64,000 nt of DNA. Source: JACPFN01 sp964406135. GTDB lineage: Bacteria > Babelota > Babeliae > Babelales > Chromulinivoraceae. Below, piece after piece: positions 8,712-17,935 of the stretch (the first letter of the stretch is position 1; each line of letters opens with the position of its first letter). The notes under the pieces were generated by a model, which had not been told where the DNA came from, did not search any database, and saw nothing but the letters and a program-made list of their open reading frames with translations. The translations under genes and the position numbers were made by a program. The DNA is taken from contig CAYOQO010000006.1 in NCBI GenBank assembly GCA_964406135.1, positions 6,674 through 70,673 of the forward strand, written 5' to 3'.

Positions 8712-9104
8712 TTAAGACAATAATGGAAACTTTGCTTTTAAAAACTTTTGAGATTTTTCAGGCAATTTGTTTACCACGTTTTTTAATTTTGGCATTACCG
8801 CAGGTAAATTACTGTCATCCAAGTTTAATTCTTCTAAAGCTTGATGCAAATCTTTATAATCTTCTGTATGATTTTGAATCACATTCAAAACTTCTTTTTT
8901 CAAAGTAGTTAACGCAGTTTTTAACCATGCAACTGAAAGTGCTTGATTTTTTGCATCTTTAACAAAAACTTGAGCAACCAAACTATTAATTTTCGTATCT
9001 ACTTTACCTTTTGTTTCATTTGCATAAACATTCGGCACAAAAGCGCCAAATCCCAGGCAAATTAACAAAAACGCCTGCTTGAATTTCAATTTCAACATCA
9101 TCAT
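8712..9104 (-). CDS. small secreted helical protein
   Basis: Unknown function, 130 residues. Signal peptide (KFKQAFLLICLGFGAFVPNVYA) followed by an all-helical-looking mature part rich in Lys, Leu and Asn with no Cys. Three ATGs follow in a row; the first has AGG seven bases upstream. No recognisable domain. It has its own downstream terminator and, upstream, a 180-bp gap shared with the divergent mraY. Confidence 0.65.
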   Translation of the reverse strand: MMMLKLKFKQAFLLICLGFGAFVPNVYANETKGKVDTKINSLVAQVFVKDAKNQALSVAWLKTALTTLKKEVLNVIQNHTEDYKDLHQALEELNLDDSNLPAVMPKLKNVVNKLPEKSQKFLKAKFPLLS

Positions 9105-9283
9105 AATTAAACCTTTTGTTCAAGATTTTTGTAACATTTCGCTTTTAAAGCGCAAATACATACTATCACACCTAACAAAAACCGTCAAAAGGGGTACCCG
9201 TCAGATAAAAATCTGATTGGAAAATTTGCAAGAGACAGCTAGGATAAAGAGCAGAAAATTAGGGCTTTAAAATTAGGATTTTT

Positions 9284-10348
9284 ATGATTTATCATCTTGC
9301 CAGTAGCTTAGTTTCATACGCTTCAGCATGCAACGTCATTCACTATGTTTCATTTCGCGCCATCATGGGGCTGATGACCACATTCTTTATGTCACTTGCC
9401 CTTGGCAGTCGATTTATTGATTTTTCACGAAAAACTTTTCAAAACAGTGCACGCCCTTTCACCCCACAAAATCATCAAGCCAAAGGTACCACTCCTACGA
9501 TGGGTGGCTTGTTTATCCTGTGCGTTAGCATCATCAATATGATGCTTTGGTGCAACTGGAGCAAAGCTGAGCTATGGATCATGACGCTAACATTGCTACT
9601 TTTTGGGCTCATCGGGCTCCTGGACGATCTTTTCAAGGCTTGGTACAAAAAAGGGATATCGGCTCGCTTAAAATTTCGATTACAGATCATTTGTGGCCTC
9701 TTGGCGACTCTCGTCTGGATTTGGCTCAAAAATCCAACCTGGGCGATTTATGCCCCCATTTTCAAGGGTATAAACCTTGATGTTGGATACCTGATAATTC
9801 CTTGGATAATTTTCATTTTAGTTGGCACAAGCAATGCGGTTAATTTAACCGATGGATTAGATGGCTTGGCAATCGGTACCCTCATGCTCAATTTTGCTTT
9901 TTTTTCAGGGGTTGCTTATTTGGCAGGACATGCAGAATTTGCATCATATCTTCAAATTTCTTTTGCTGATTGCAGCGAATTGACCATCATTGGCGCTATT
10001 TTGGTTGGAGCATGTTTAGGTTTTTTCTGGTTTAATGCACATCCAGCACAAATTTTTATGGGAGATGTTGGATCATTATCCCTAGGTGCAGCTCTTGCGA
10101 TGATGAGCATTATTGCACGCCAAGAACTTTTACTACCCATTGCTGGAGGAATTTTTGTACTTGAAGCACTCTCGGTGATTGGACAAATTTTTTCTATCAA
10201 AACATTTGGCAAAAAGATATTGCGCATGGCACCCTTACACCATCATTTTGAGATGCAAGGATGGTCTGAGTCAAAAGTTACCGTCAGATTTCATATCATA
10301 ACCCTACTGCTCTGTTTATGTGCAGCTATGATGATTAAAATTAGATAA
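9284..10348 (+). CDS. mraY: phospho-N-acetylmuramoyl-pentapeptide transferase MraY
   Basis: Inner-membrane enzyme that makes lipid I from UDP-MurNAc-pentapeptide and undecaprenyl phosphate. 354 residues, about ten membrane helices. Family motifs in order: 'KGTTPTMGG' (~67), 'GLLDDLFK' with the catalytic Asp pair (~115), 'NAVNLTDGLDGLAIG' (~185), 'FMGDVGSLSLG' (~262) and 'PLHHHFEMQGW' (~322). It is isolated from any mur/fts cluster; murB, murJ and alr are scattered elsewhere in the window. The 3' end overlaps the convergent secreted-protein gene by 8 bp. Confidence 0.97.
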   Translation: MIYHLASSLVSYASACNVIHYVSFRAIMGLMTTFFMSLALGSRFIDFSRKTFQNSARPFTPQNHQAKGTTPTMGGLFILCVSIINMMLWCNWSKAELWIMTLTLLLFGLIGLLDDLFKAWYKKGISARLKFRLQIICGLLATLVWIWLKNPTWAIYAPIFKGINLDVGYLIIPWIIFILVGTSNAVNLTDGLDGLAIGTLMLNFAFFSGVAYLAGHAEFASYLQISFADCSELTIIGAILVGACLGFFWFNAHPAQIFMGDVGSLSLGAALAMMSIIARQELLLPIAGGIFVLEALSVIGQIFSIKTFGKKILRMAPLHHHFEMQGWSESKVTVRFHIITLLLCLCAAMMIKIR

Positions 10349-11963
10349 TCAGATTTCCAGGCTTAAAATGTTCTTTCCAAAAAGCACGATCTTTTGTTTG
10401 AGCTCTTGCATCATGCACAGCTTGATGAAAAGAATTTACAACAGACTCTTGTGCTTTTTCTAAATCTTTTTTAACATTTTTTGTCACTTGATGAGCCACA
10501 TCATTTCGAAGCTGAACCAATTTTTTTTCATCTTGCCCTGAAAGCGAATTCACAACTGTATGTAATTTAGAGACAATTGCTGCTCGTTTTAAATTCACAG
10601 AGTTATTTGGTTCATTTTCATGTTTTGGTTGTGTTACAACAGGATCAATTGTTGCTTGTTGCAAAACTTGAACAGTTTCAATTGGTTTTTGACCTACAAC
10701 GACAGGCACTAATTGCCTGGGCTGATTATCGTAACTATTTTTATTCCATCCAGAAGAAGGTCCTATCAAATTATGCAAATAATTAAACGTATGCTGTTTT
10801 CTTTCTTCACGTAAATTTCGTTCAATTTTTATAACATTACCACAAGAATTTACCATTGAAGACCAAGCTTTTTGTCGATCTGTTTTCTGAACAACCGATG
10901 GTTCAATTTTTACTGGATTTTTAACGGTAGCTTGAAATCTTGCACGTTCAAAATTTTCCATTGTTTGATAATCAAAATTTTTACTTTCCGGCAACGAAAC
11001 ATGTACAACTGGTGCCACAACTACATCAGGTTGAGAAATTTTTGGTACAAGTTTTTTAATTTTTATTTCTGAATTCATTTTTTGTTCAGGTTTATTTTCT
11101 ACAACTGCCGCCTGTTTTGCAAAAGCTTTTTTACCATGAAGCATCACGCTTCCAACCCTTGCTCCAACATTAAACGCACAGCTTCCAACCTTACCAATTC
11201 CTTTACCAACACAATATACCGCATCACCAAAATTAATCATGTGATTAACTACCATCTCATCAAGATTTTCAAAGCCACCCTGATAAAATTGATTTACAAT
11301 TGAGTTGTTCCAACCATTATGGATACTATCAGCTGCCAAATATGCAGCTATTGCAAGCATCGTATTTCTACGCCAGTTTCTGTAGGATTCCGCTGTTGCT
11401 TTAATACGCAGATATTCTGCCGAACTATGAATCTTTACAACATTGGCAAGTTTATCAAGTTCATTAATTAATTGCTTTAAACGATCATCATTATCAGAAA
11501 AATATGATTTTAAAGATAAATAAGTTAATGGATTAATCCAACTCCAACGAATACCTGTTGGCATAAAAACAGAAAGGCCCGGCTTGTATCCACCAATCAT
11601 GTATGCATCATAATCATAAAGATGCATAATCACACTTTCAAACGCCTTTACAGCATCAATTGCTAATTGCGTATTGATTGATTGACCAATGTTAGTAATA
11701 ATTGCTTGATATGATCTAAAACTTTGACCTTGTCCATCAAATTGCGCAATCGCTGCGTTTGCAGCTGCAAGTGTTGGATTTGTATTTACATTGATAGGAT
11801 TATGATCAATCACTGCTTTCATAATTGCACCGCGCAACACACCTTGTTGGCCATTTACAGCATCACCAAGCTGCACAGGACCAGCTGCAGGCGCGTGCAT
11901 ACCACCTGCCATCAAGCCAAAGCTTGATGCAACCAGCATGAATGATAAAAATAACTTTTTCAT
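10341..11963 (-). CDS. large secreted protein of unknown function
   Basis: 540 residues, not recognised. Signal peptide MKKLFLSFMLVASSFGLMAGG, then a Gly/Ala/Pro-rich linker and a long helical N-terminal region (~50-200). A hydrophobic helix lies near 'TMLAIAAYLAADSIHNGWN' with a glycine-rich stretch after it. The C-terminal half (~290-540) is charged and low in hydrophobics, rich in Lys, Gln, Val and Asn. Start at 11,963 because GGAGG lies eight bases upstream. The 'AADSIHNGWNNSI' segment resembles 'ATDYIINGYNGSI' of the 6715 gene. It overlaps convergent mraY by 8 bp. Confidence 0.75.
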   Translation of the reverse strand: MKKLFLSFMLVASSFGLMAGGMHAPAAGPVQLGDAVNGQQGVLRGAIMKAVIDHNPINVNTNPTLAAANAAIAQFDGQGQSFRSYQAIITNIGQSINTQLAIDAVKAFESVIMHLYDYDAYMIGGYKPGLSVFMPTGIRWSWINPLTYLSLKSYFSDNDDRLKQLINELDKLANVVKIHSSAEYLRIKATAESYRNWRRNTMLAIAAYLAADSIHNGWNNSIVNQFYQGGFENLDEMVVNHMINFGDAVYCVGKGIGKVGSCAFNVGARVGSVMLHGKKAFAKQAAVVENKPEQKMNSEIKIKKLVPKISQPDVVVAPVVHVSLPESKNFDYQTMENFERARFQATVKNPVKIEPSVVQKTDRQKAWSSMVNSCGNVIKIERNLREERKQHTFNYLHNLIGPSSGWNKNSYDNQPRQLVPVVVGQKPIETVQVLQQATIDPVVTQPKHENEPNNSVNLKRAAIVSKLHTVVNSLSGQDEKKLVQLRNDVAHQVTKNVKKDLEKAQESVVNSFHQAVHDARAQTKDRAFWKEHFKPGNLII

Positions 11964-12025
11964 GGTAACCTCCAAGCAACCAATTCAATTTCTTATAAAA
12001 TTCATTGCTTCACAAAACCCTCACG

Positions 12026-12059
12026 CCCGTCATCCCAAACTTTATTTGGGATCCAGACA
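12026..12059. repeat. dispersed palindromic repeat, CGTCATCCC type
   Basis: CCCGTCATCCCAAA, five-base loop, TTTGGGATCCAGACA. The same unit is at 19,949 and related units are at 19,867 and 62,138. It resembles the widely dispersed GTCTGGATTCC/GGAATGACGG palindromes of many bacterial genomes. Confidence 0.75.
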
Positions 12060-12143
12060 TTTAAAACATGAACCTTTTATTTAAGTATGCCTGATTGATA
12101 CACCAAGCACAAAAGCCCTTGGTTCTTTTTCAAACAAAGCATG

Positions 12144-12175
12144 AAAAAACCCCAGTTTTTCAACCAGGGTTTTTT
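12144..12175 (-). terminator. terminator of 12192 gene
   Basis: AAAAAACCC...GGGTTTTTT hairpin just after the stop of the minus-strand gene. Confidence 0.8.
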
Positions 12176-12191
12176 AAATTCAATTGTTAAA

Positions 12192-12938
12192 TTAAGCTTT
12201 TTGAGGAGCTGCAACTTCTGCTCTATTTTTTGCAATTTGAGCAACAAGCGCCGATTGAAGATCATATTTTTGACCAGCAACCAACCAACAACCTAATTGC
12301 AAACTCTTTTTACATGCTAACTTACCACCAGTAGCTGCTAAATCTAAGACACCAAGTTTATTAGCTGTAAGGATTGCAGCAACAATCATTGCAGATTTCA
12401 TTTTGTTATTTTTAATAGGACGATAAACATACTGCTTAAACAGCGTTGTTAAAGTTCTACCATTAATCAATTCATCCATATTATAAATCGTTTGGCGAAG
12501 TTCTTGCAATTTCAAAACGCTTGCTTTTGGAGACTTAATAAAATAAGGCAACCAATCACCAGCAGTATTTAATGTTAAAAGATCTTGAGCCTCTTTAGCC
12601 ATAGCGTTACAAGCTTCAGTAAGTACAGCTTTATCACTTGGAGCTAAATCTGTCATAGGAATAGATTTTAAACCTGTTTGCAATGCCGTAACCGCATCAG
12701 TTAAAGTTTGTAATCGAACAGCTTCTGGAGATTTTACACCTTGTGCAATTTTTCCTAAAGCAGCTTGAATCATACCAACCAAAGGAGTAACTGTGGGAGT
12801 AACTGGTTTAACTGGAGCTTGAACTACTGGAGTTGGAGCCGGAGCAACTACTGCTGCTCTTTTAGGCTTACCATAACCACCTTTAGCAAAAGCCATACCA
12901 GACGTTAAAGTCAATAAAGTTAAAAATAATTTTTTCAT
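12192..12938 (-). CDS. secreted protein with Pro-rich linker
   Basis: Unknown function, 248 residues. Signal peptide MKKLFLTLLTLTSGMAFA, then a Gly/Lys patch and a Pro/Val/Thr-rich linker (~28-52), then a helical domain. A hydrophobic helix is near 'MKSAMIVAAILTANKLGVLDL' and a short Cys-containing helical tail ends 'EVAAPQKA'. The layout (signal, linker, helical domain, late hydrophobic helix preceded by Lys) parallels the 6085, 7219 and 10,341 proteins. A strong AAGGAGG ribosome-binding site precedes ATG at 12,938. Confidence 0.75.
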   Translation of the reverse strand: MKKLFLTLLTLTSGMAFAKGGYGKPKRAAVVAPAPTPVVQAPVKPVTPTVTPLVGMIQAALGKIAQGVKSPEAVRLQTLTDAVTALQTGLKSIPMTDLAPSDKAVLTEACNAMAKEAQDLLTLNTAGDWLPYFIKSPKASVLKLQELRQTIYNMDELINGRTLTTLFKQYVYRPIKNNKMKSAMIVAAILTANKLGVLDLAATGGKLACKKSLQLGCWLVAGQKYDLQSALVAQIAKNRAEVAAPQKA

Positions 12939-13050
12939 AGTAACCTCCTTGAAAAGTCGACCCTTTTAAAGGCCTTATTATTTATTCTATAACTCCAGTT
13001 TGCCCTATTTTGCCCCCCCTGTAAAAAGGGGTGGGGTATTTTTAAAGGGC

Positions 13051-14328
13051 CTATTTTTTGGAATAACAGAAATACATAAACAACCCTAAGCAAAACATCA
13101 TGCCGAAGAGATACAAAGAAGTGAAATTATACTTGATAGCGCTGAGCACACAGGCAATAATAAACCCTGTACAAGTCACCAGTGACATAACGCCCGTACA
13201 TTTTGAGCCGATCGATAACATTAAAAATGCAATTGAACTAATCGTGTACGTAATCGTACAACCCAATGTTGCAGTTTGCTGTAAAGGAATTTTTGAACCA
13301 CCCGTAATAACCAAAAATAAACCACAAATTGCACCTTCAACAAGTACAGCACTTAATGGTATTCCATGACGATTCAACTTTGCCAAGGTTTTTGATCCAA
13401 GGGTATGATCATGTTGTGCCAATGTGTACAAATTCCAAGCATTTGAAAACAACAAACCGTAGGCAGCACCCATTGCAGAAAAACCAATAAAAAAACTGAT
13501 CGCAGTTGCAAACTTTGTTTGAATCCATGGTGCAACCGGCATCAAGCTGGTTAAATATGGAAATGCATCAGCATAATTTGCAATCCCTGCAATATTTGGC
13601 GCAAGCATCATAGCTACAACAGTTTGAAAAATTACATAAATTAAAATGATTGAAAAAAAGGAATAAAAAATTGCTTTGGGAGCATTCTTGGAAGCATTTT
13701 CAATATTGCGGCTGATAGAACATGCAGCTTCAAATCCTGAAAAACAGTACAGCACGAGCGGCAGCATCATCACAAAGTTGCTCAACGTTACCAGCTCAAA
13801 ATTTTCAAGCAAATTAATATCAAAATGATAAATTCCAAGACCGATCAACAGCAACAATGGAATAGATTTTGCTGCAAAAAAACAGTTTTGAATCAAAATA
13901 CCAATACGCAAATTCAAAGAGTTAAGGACCATAAAAATAGCCAAAATTCCAAAATCAACCGAGACTGTAGGCACAACGCCAAAGATTACTGGAAAAAGTT
14001 TTTGCAAAAACGTTGATGCAACATGCAACAATAAACTTGCTGAAGCTAATTTACCAAAAAAGTAAGTCCAGGTGCTGATAAATCCTAAAAATGGTGAAAT
14101 GGGTCGCGCAAAAGCATAAAACCCACCTTCAGGATAAATTTTTACCAGCTGAGCAAACGTAAAAATTAAAGGGAACATGAAAAGACCAACACCCAAGTAG
14201 AGCAAACCACCCAAAAGACCAAGTTCTTTGGTTAAATCAACAATGTTTACAAAAATTCCAGCACCCGCCATGATGTTCAGGTTCATGAGTATTGCTGATT
14301 TTAAAGAAATTTTGTGCATAGAGCTCAT
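13051..14328 (-). CDS. APC-superfamily amino-acid permease
   Basis: Inner-membrane amino-acid transporter of the APC fold. 425 residues with about twelve hydrophobic helices. Helix 1 carries the substrate-backbone-binding motif 'NIMAGAGIFVN' (~residue 20). Helix 6 reads 'FSGFEAACSISRNIENASKNAPKAI', the APC consensus E-x-x-x-x-x-x-x-E-(V/I)-x-N-P-x-R-x-x-P. Substrate unknown. The window contains no amino-acid biosynthesis genes, consistent with import from a host (inference). Confidence 0.92.
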   Translation of the reverse strand: MSSMHKISLKSAILMNLNIMAGAGIFVNIVDLTKELGLLGGLLYLGVGLFMFPLIFTFAQLVKIYPEGGFYAFARPISPFLGFISTWTYFFGKLASASLLLHVASTFLQKLFPVIFGVVPTVSVDFGILAIFMVLNSLNLRIGILIQNCFFAAKSIPLLLLIGLGIYHFDINLLENFELVTLSNFVMMLPLVLYCFSGFEAACSISRNIENASKNAPKAIFYSFFSIILIYVIFQTVVAMMLAPNIAGIANYADAFPYLTSLMPVAPWIQTKFATAISFFIGFSAMGAAYGLLFSNAWNLYTLAQHDHTLGSKTLAKLNRHGIPLSAVLVEGAICGLFLVITGGSKIPLQQTATLGCTITYTISSIAFLMLSIGSKCTGVMSLVTCTGFIIACVLSAIKYNFTSLYLFGMMFCLGLFMYFCYSKK

Positions 14329-14368
14329 TTTTTTCCTATCAAATAAAAATTTATCAAAAAAATATGGC

Positions 14369-14400
14369 CTAGATTCCCGCCTACGCGGGAATGAGGGGAT
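14369..14400. repeat. dispersed palindrome overlapping trmH 3' end
   Basis: Perfect ATTCCCGC-CTAC-GCGGGAAT stem followed by GAGGGGAT. The stop codon of the TrmH-family gene (TAG) lies in the loop region, so the repeat supplies its last codons. Confidence 0.75.
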
Positions 14401-15148
14401 GAACTGATTTCAAATACATCGCAATCGATCCTGCCACACAAGCATTCAAGCTTTCAGTTTTGCCCGGCATTGGAATCGTTAATTTTTCATGACAATCTCT
14501 GACAATGTCTGGTGGAAGACCTGCGCCTTCATTACCAATCACCAACATACAATTTTTTAAATCAAGCTGATCTGGAGTTTTTCCACCATCAACTACCAAC
14601 GCACACATTGCAATATGCTTATAAGTTTTATAAAAAATTGGCCAATTGGTAGAAATAATAGTTACAAATCCAATAGTTCCAACTGTTGCTTGTACCACTT
14701 TTGGATGGTAAGCATCCACGCCTTGCATGGTAAAAATAGTGGCAATATTCATAGCTGCAGCTGTTCGAATTAATGTTCCCATGTTGCCGGGATCTTGAAT
14801 GTTATGCAGCACCAGCGCATTTGAAGTTATTTCAACATCGTTCATTGCAGGAATTGCAAAAACTGCAACCAAGCCGCTTGGTGTCACTTCAGTGCTAATT
14901 TTTTTCATAATCGCTTCAGTCACCTCAAACATGGTGTCTGGTTTTATAATTTCATGATGCACATCATACGCCTGCGCTGTCACAAAAACTGAATGCAATT
15001 TCATACCAGCTTCAAGTAATGTTTTATATACCGTTGCACCTTGAGCCAAAAATTGTCCATGCTCCTGACGATATGCTTTTTTTTGAAGCGCTACCAAATG
15101 TTTAATTTTTGGATTGATCAATGATTGAATGATTGTGATATTTTTCAT
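14381..15148 (-). CDS. TrmH/SpoU-family RNA 2'-O-methyltransferase
   Basis: SAM-dependent ribose methyltransferase acting on rRNA or tRNA. About 255 residues. It has an N-terminal SpoU substrate-binding domain and a C-terminal knotted SPOUT domain with the three motifs 'NIQDPGNMGTLIRTAAA', 'VIGNEGAGLP' and 'IPMPGKTESLNACVAGSIAMY'. The ATG at 15,148 overlaps the tgt stop as ATGA and has AGGG six bases upstream, so the two genes are translationally coupled. The last residues (HPLIPA) are encoded by a palindromic repeat. The target nucleotide is unknown. Confidence 0.92.
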   Translation of the reverse strand: MKNITIIQSLINPKIKHLVALQKKAYRQEHGQFLAQGATVYKTLLEAGMKLHSVFVTAQAYDVHHEIIKPDTMFEVTEAIMKKISTEVTPSGLVAVFAIPAMNDVEITSNALVLHNIQDPGNMGTLIRTAAAMNIATIFTMQGVDAYHPKVVQATVGTIGFVTIISTNWPIFYKTYKHIAMCALVVDGGKTPDQLDLKNCMLVIGNEGAGLPPDIVRDCHEKLTIPMPGKTESLNACVAGSIAMYLKSVHPLIPA

Positions 15149-16278
15149 AACTGCCCTAACATAATTTTTTCTCGATATTTGCACATCAAATCGTTCATAT
15201 ACGCAATGTTATGAATCGTTGCAAGCGTATGACCTGCAACTTCTTTTGCTTTGAATAAATGATGTAAAAAACTGTTCGTATAATTTTTGCACGTAAAACA
15301 ATTACACGCAGCATCAATAGTTTCAAAATTATACTTCCACTGCGCTTGTTCAATTTTTTTAGTGCCCTGTGAAGTAAACAAATGACCATGGCGTGCACAT
15401 TTTGTTGGATGTGAACTATCAAACGTGTCAATTCCGAGCGGAATAATACTTTCAATGGACGGTAAATCTGCAATACCCAGCAAATGATTTGGCTTATCTT
15501 CGGGTAACTGTGGCACTGTAAATTTTAGCATTTCAACCATTTCAGTTCGATTTTTTCCAACACTGCCACCAATTGCAAAACCATCAAATGGCAATTTTGT
15601 TAAAGTGTCACAACTGATTTTTCGAAGTTCTGGAGAAATGCCACCATGAATAACCGCATACATTGCTTGTTGTTGCTTGTTTGAAAGATGCACATCAAGC
15701 GATCGCTTTTCCCAACGATGCGTACGATCTAAACTTTTTTTAAGCGCCCGCGCATCAATATGATACGGCGGAAGTTCGTCAAGAGGAATTATAATATCAG
15801 CATCAAGTTGTTTTTGAGCCAAAACTGACGATTCAGGAGTTAATTTAACTTCATCACCATTGCGATACGAACGAAAAGTCACACCCTCTTCAGTAATTTT
15901 TGCAACTGAATTTTGATGTTGTTTTTGTCCCTTGCTTTTCAGTTCACTGGCAACGCCACCATAGGCCAAACTAAAAACCTGAAAACCACCAGAATCGGTA
16001 ATGATTGGTGATGTTCGATTGATAAATTTATGAAGTCCACCAGCTTGTGCAACAACGTCTGACCCTGGATGTAAAATTAAATGGTAGGTGTTGCAAAACA
16101 TCAACCGTTGGTTTAAAGTTTCAAGCGTTTTATTATCCAGTGCTTTTAAAACACCATTTGTCCCAACAGCTACAAAACTTGGGGTTTCAATAATTCCGTG
16201 AGGTGTATGAATTCTGCCAACACGAGCACGAGATTTTTTTGATTGATAAAGAATTTCGAAATAAAAATATGGATTCAT
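15145..16278 (-). CDS. tgt: queuine tRNA-ribosyltransferase Tgt
   Basis: Exchanges guanine-34 for a queuosine precursor in tRNAs with GUN anticodons. 377 residues. 'TDSGGFQVFSL' contains the Asp general base, 'AIGGSVGK' the base-recognition loop, and 'GIDTFDSSHPTKCARHGHLFT' the nucleophilic Asp and tRNA contact. The zinc site is 'CNCFTCKNYTNSFLHH'. It is upstream of and overlapping trmH. No preQ1/queuosine synthesis gene is in the window, so the base may be salvaged (inference). Confidence 0.97.
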   Translation of the reverse strand: MNPYFYFEILYQSKKSRARVGRIHTPHGIIETPSFVAVGTNGVLKALDNKTLETLNQRLMFCNTYHLILHPGSDVVAQAGGLHKFINRTSPIITDSGGFQVFSLAYGGVASELKSKGQKQHQNSVAKITEEGVTFRSYRNGDEVKLTPESSVLAQKQLDADIIIPLDELPPYHIDARALKKSLDRTHRWEKRSLDVHLSNKQQQAMYAVIHGGISPELRKISCDTLTKLPFDGFAIGGSVGKNRTEMVEMLKFTVPQLPEDKPNHLLGIADLPSIESIIPLGIDTFDSSHPTKCARHGHLFTSQGTKKIEQAQWKYNFETIDAACNCFTCKNYTNSFLHHLFKAKEVAGHTLATIHNIAYMNDLMCKYREKIMLGQL

Positions 16279-16379
16279 GAATTTTTCAACTATGCATGCA
16301 TTTAAGTTTTTGATAGTATAACAAAATCTTTTTACTTAGCATATTTTATCAAACAATCATAAATTTTTTAGGGATGCTC

Positions 16380-17228
16380 ATGATTCAAAAAAATATTCAT
16401 ATTTTCATATTTTCAATCTTTTTATGCTTACCACTTCATACAGCTTTTTACACACCTAAAACTTCTCCTTCTTTGACCCCACATCCTTCTTTGCATTTAG
16501 ATGAAACCAACAGCTCTCAAATAAGTCGATCGACAAGCATGACCCCACAATCTTCAAGCAATTCTTCCAACCATTCTATTTCACCTGAACCACAAAATCC
16601 ACATGTCACTCGAGTATCAAATATTTGTGAAGTAATTAACATAGATCCAGAAATTCTTTTAGAACAAGCAAAAAATCTAACTAAGAAAAGTGTTGACCCA
16701 AGAACTTCAGAATGTTTAAAAAAATTGTACAATTTGGGGCTTTTGTTTCCAATTTCAGTTCAATTTGAAAAAGACAATGAAAATAAAGCACCTGTCAGCT
16801 ATAATCCAAAAATTGTTACAATTCGAGATACTTTTTTTAAAAAAAATAAAACTCAACAACTCATAATTTTAATGCAAACCGTACATAGATTAAATAACAG
16901 CTCTTTTGAAATAGAAACTGTTGCAAAAGAGCACCTTGAAAGCAATGATTTAAGTCAATTAACTTTTGAAAAATTAAAAAAAGAACTTCAGGATTATTAT
17001 GCAAAGTTAGATTGTGAAGCAATTAAAATTCTTATAAACAATGCTGTAAGTGAAAAACAATATGTCCTAGCTCGCAAATTAGAAGCTTACTTAACCACAC
17101 CCTGTGATGAAGCAACACCTAATTCTGCAACCATTCAATCTCAAAAAAGAGGATCTTTAACCGGCAAGCGCAAAAAAGATGTCTCAGAATCAAGTTCCAA
17201 TTCATCAGATTCTGATCCTAAGGCCTAA
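16380..17228 (+). CDS. secreted protein, Ser-rich ends
   Basis: Unknown function, about 282 residues. Signal peptide (KNIHIFIFSIFLCLPLHTAF), a Ser/Thr/Pro-rich linker (~20-80), a central helical domain, and a Ser/Asn/Asp-rich C-terminal tail after a KRGSLTGKRKK basic patch. ATG at 16,380 is chosen because AGGG lies six bases upstream; the ATG at 16,374 is part of the same context. A second secreted-protein gene follows 26 bp downstream with its own AGGAGAG. Confidence 0.7.
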   Translation: MIQKNIHIFIFSIFLCLPLHTAFYTPKTSPSLTPHPSLHLDETNSSQISRSTSMTPQSSSNSSNHSISPEPQNPHVTRVSNICEVINIDPEILLEQAKNLTKKSVDPRTSECLKKLYNLGLLFPISVQFEKDNENKAPVSYNPKIVTIRDTFFKKNKTQQLIILMQTVHRLNNSSFEIETVAKEHLESNDLSQLTFEKLKKELQDYYAKLDCEAIKILINNAVSEKQYVLARKLEAYLTTPCDEATPNSATIQSQKRGSLTGKRKKDVSESSSNSSDSDPKA

Positions 17229-17254
17229 AATAATTTTAAAAAGGAGAGTAGTTG

Positions 17255-17932
17255 ATGAACCTTCAAAAAATTTTATTCTGTTTATTTTGGTCTTGCATAA
17301 CCCTACCCATAACTTTTAACGGGCTTATTGAAACTGGAATTTCAAAAAACAATTTTTTATGCCCTGCAGACAGTTCATCATCCGTGGTTTGCTCATCTGC
17401 AAATGCTCATGCCACAGGTTTTAATTTTTCATCTTCCAAAATAGTTCAAATTTTTAACGATCAAGCTTTTTGGCTCCATGAACAAGCCGTACAAGAAAAA
17501 TACACTTCTCAAGTTTTATCCTACTCAGGATCAGCACTTTCAGAAAAAATGGCTGCTGAGGGTTGGGGCGCTATGGGAAGTTACTGCATCATCATCAGTA
17601 TCGATCCCATTTTGACCAGCATAGTTATGCCAGAATTGATTGCAAAAGAAGATGAAGAAAAAGTGGTAGTTCAATTGTGGTATAACGGAGACAGTGCGCT
17701 GCAACTTTGGTCGCAAGACACAAAAATTATATCAAAAGATGCAGCCTTTACCGTGACAGTCAACAATACAACCGATTCTCTTCCTGGCGTGATTAATGCA
17801 TCAAATGCACCATTCAAATCACTGCGCGCTCAATTTTTATCTGATTTACATTTACAACAAAACAGCCGCAAAGAATCTGTGTATCAAATTGCAACACAAT
17901 CACCAAGGTCGGTAAAAATTCAGGAATCTTAA
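17255..17932 (+). CDS. secreted protein of unknown function
   Basis: 225 residues, signal peptide (KILFCLFWSCITLPITFNG), then a Ser-rich stretch with two Cys and a mixed alpha/beta-looking domain with no recognised motif. ATG at 17,255 follows AAGGAGAG at good distance. Probably co-transcribed with the gene at 16,380. It converges with murB (three-base gap). Confidence 0.7.
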   Translation: MNLQKILFCLFWSCITLPITFNGLIETGISKNNFLCPADSSSSVVCSSANAHATGFNFSSSKIVQIFNDQAFWLHEQAVQEKYTSQVLSYSGSALSEKMAAEGWGAMGSYCIIISIDPILTSIVMPELIAKEDEEKVVVQLWYNGDSALQLWSQDTKIISKDAAFTVTVNNTTDSLPGVINASNAPFKSLRAQFLSDLHLQQNSRKESVYQIATQSPRSVKIQES

Positions 17933-17935
17933 AGA

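Noticed and set aside
12990..13040. GC-rich CCCCACCCC/GGGGGGG palindrome after the permease as a strong terminator
   Set aside because: The stem is imperfect and no T-run follows on the coding strand; too weak to list.
13051..14328. Choosing a substrate for the APC permease
   Set aside because: Sequence motifs identify the superfamily but not the amino acid transported.
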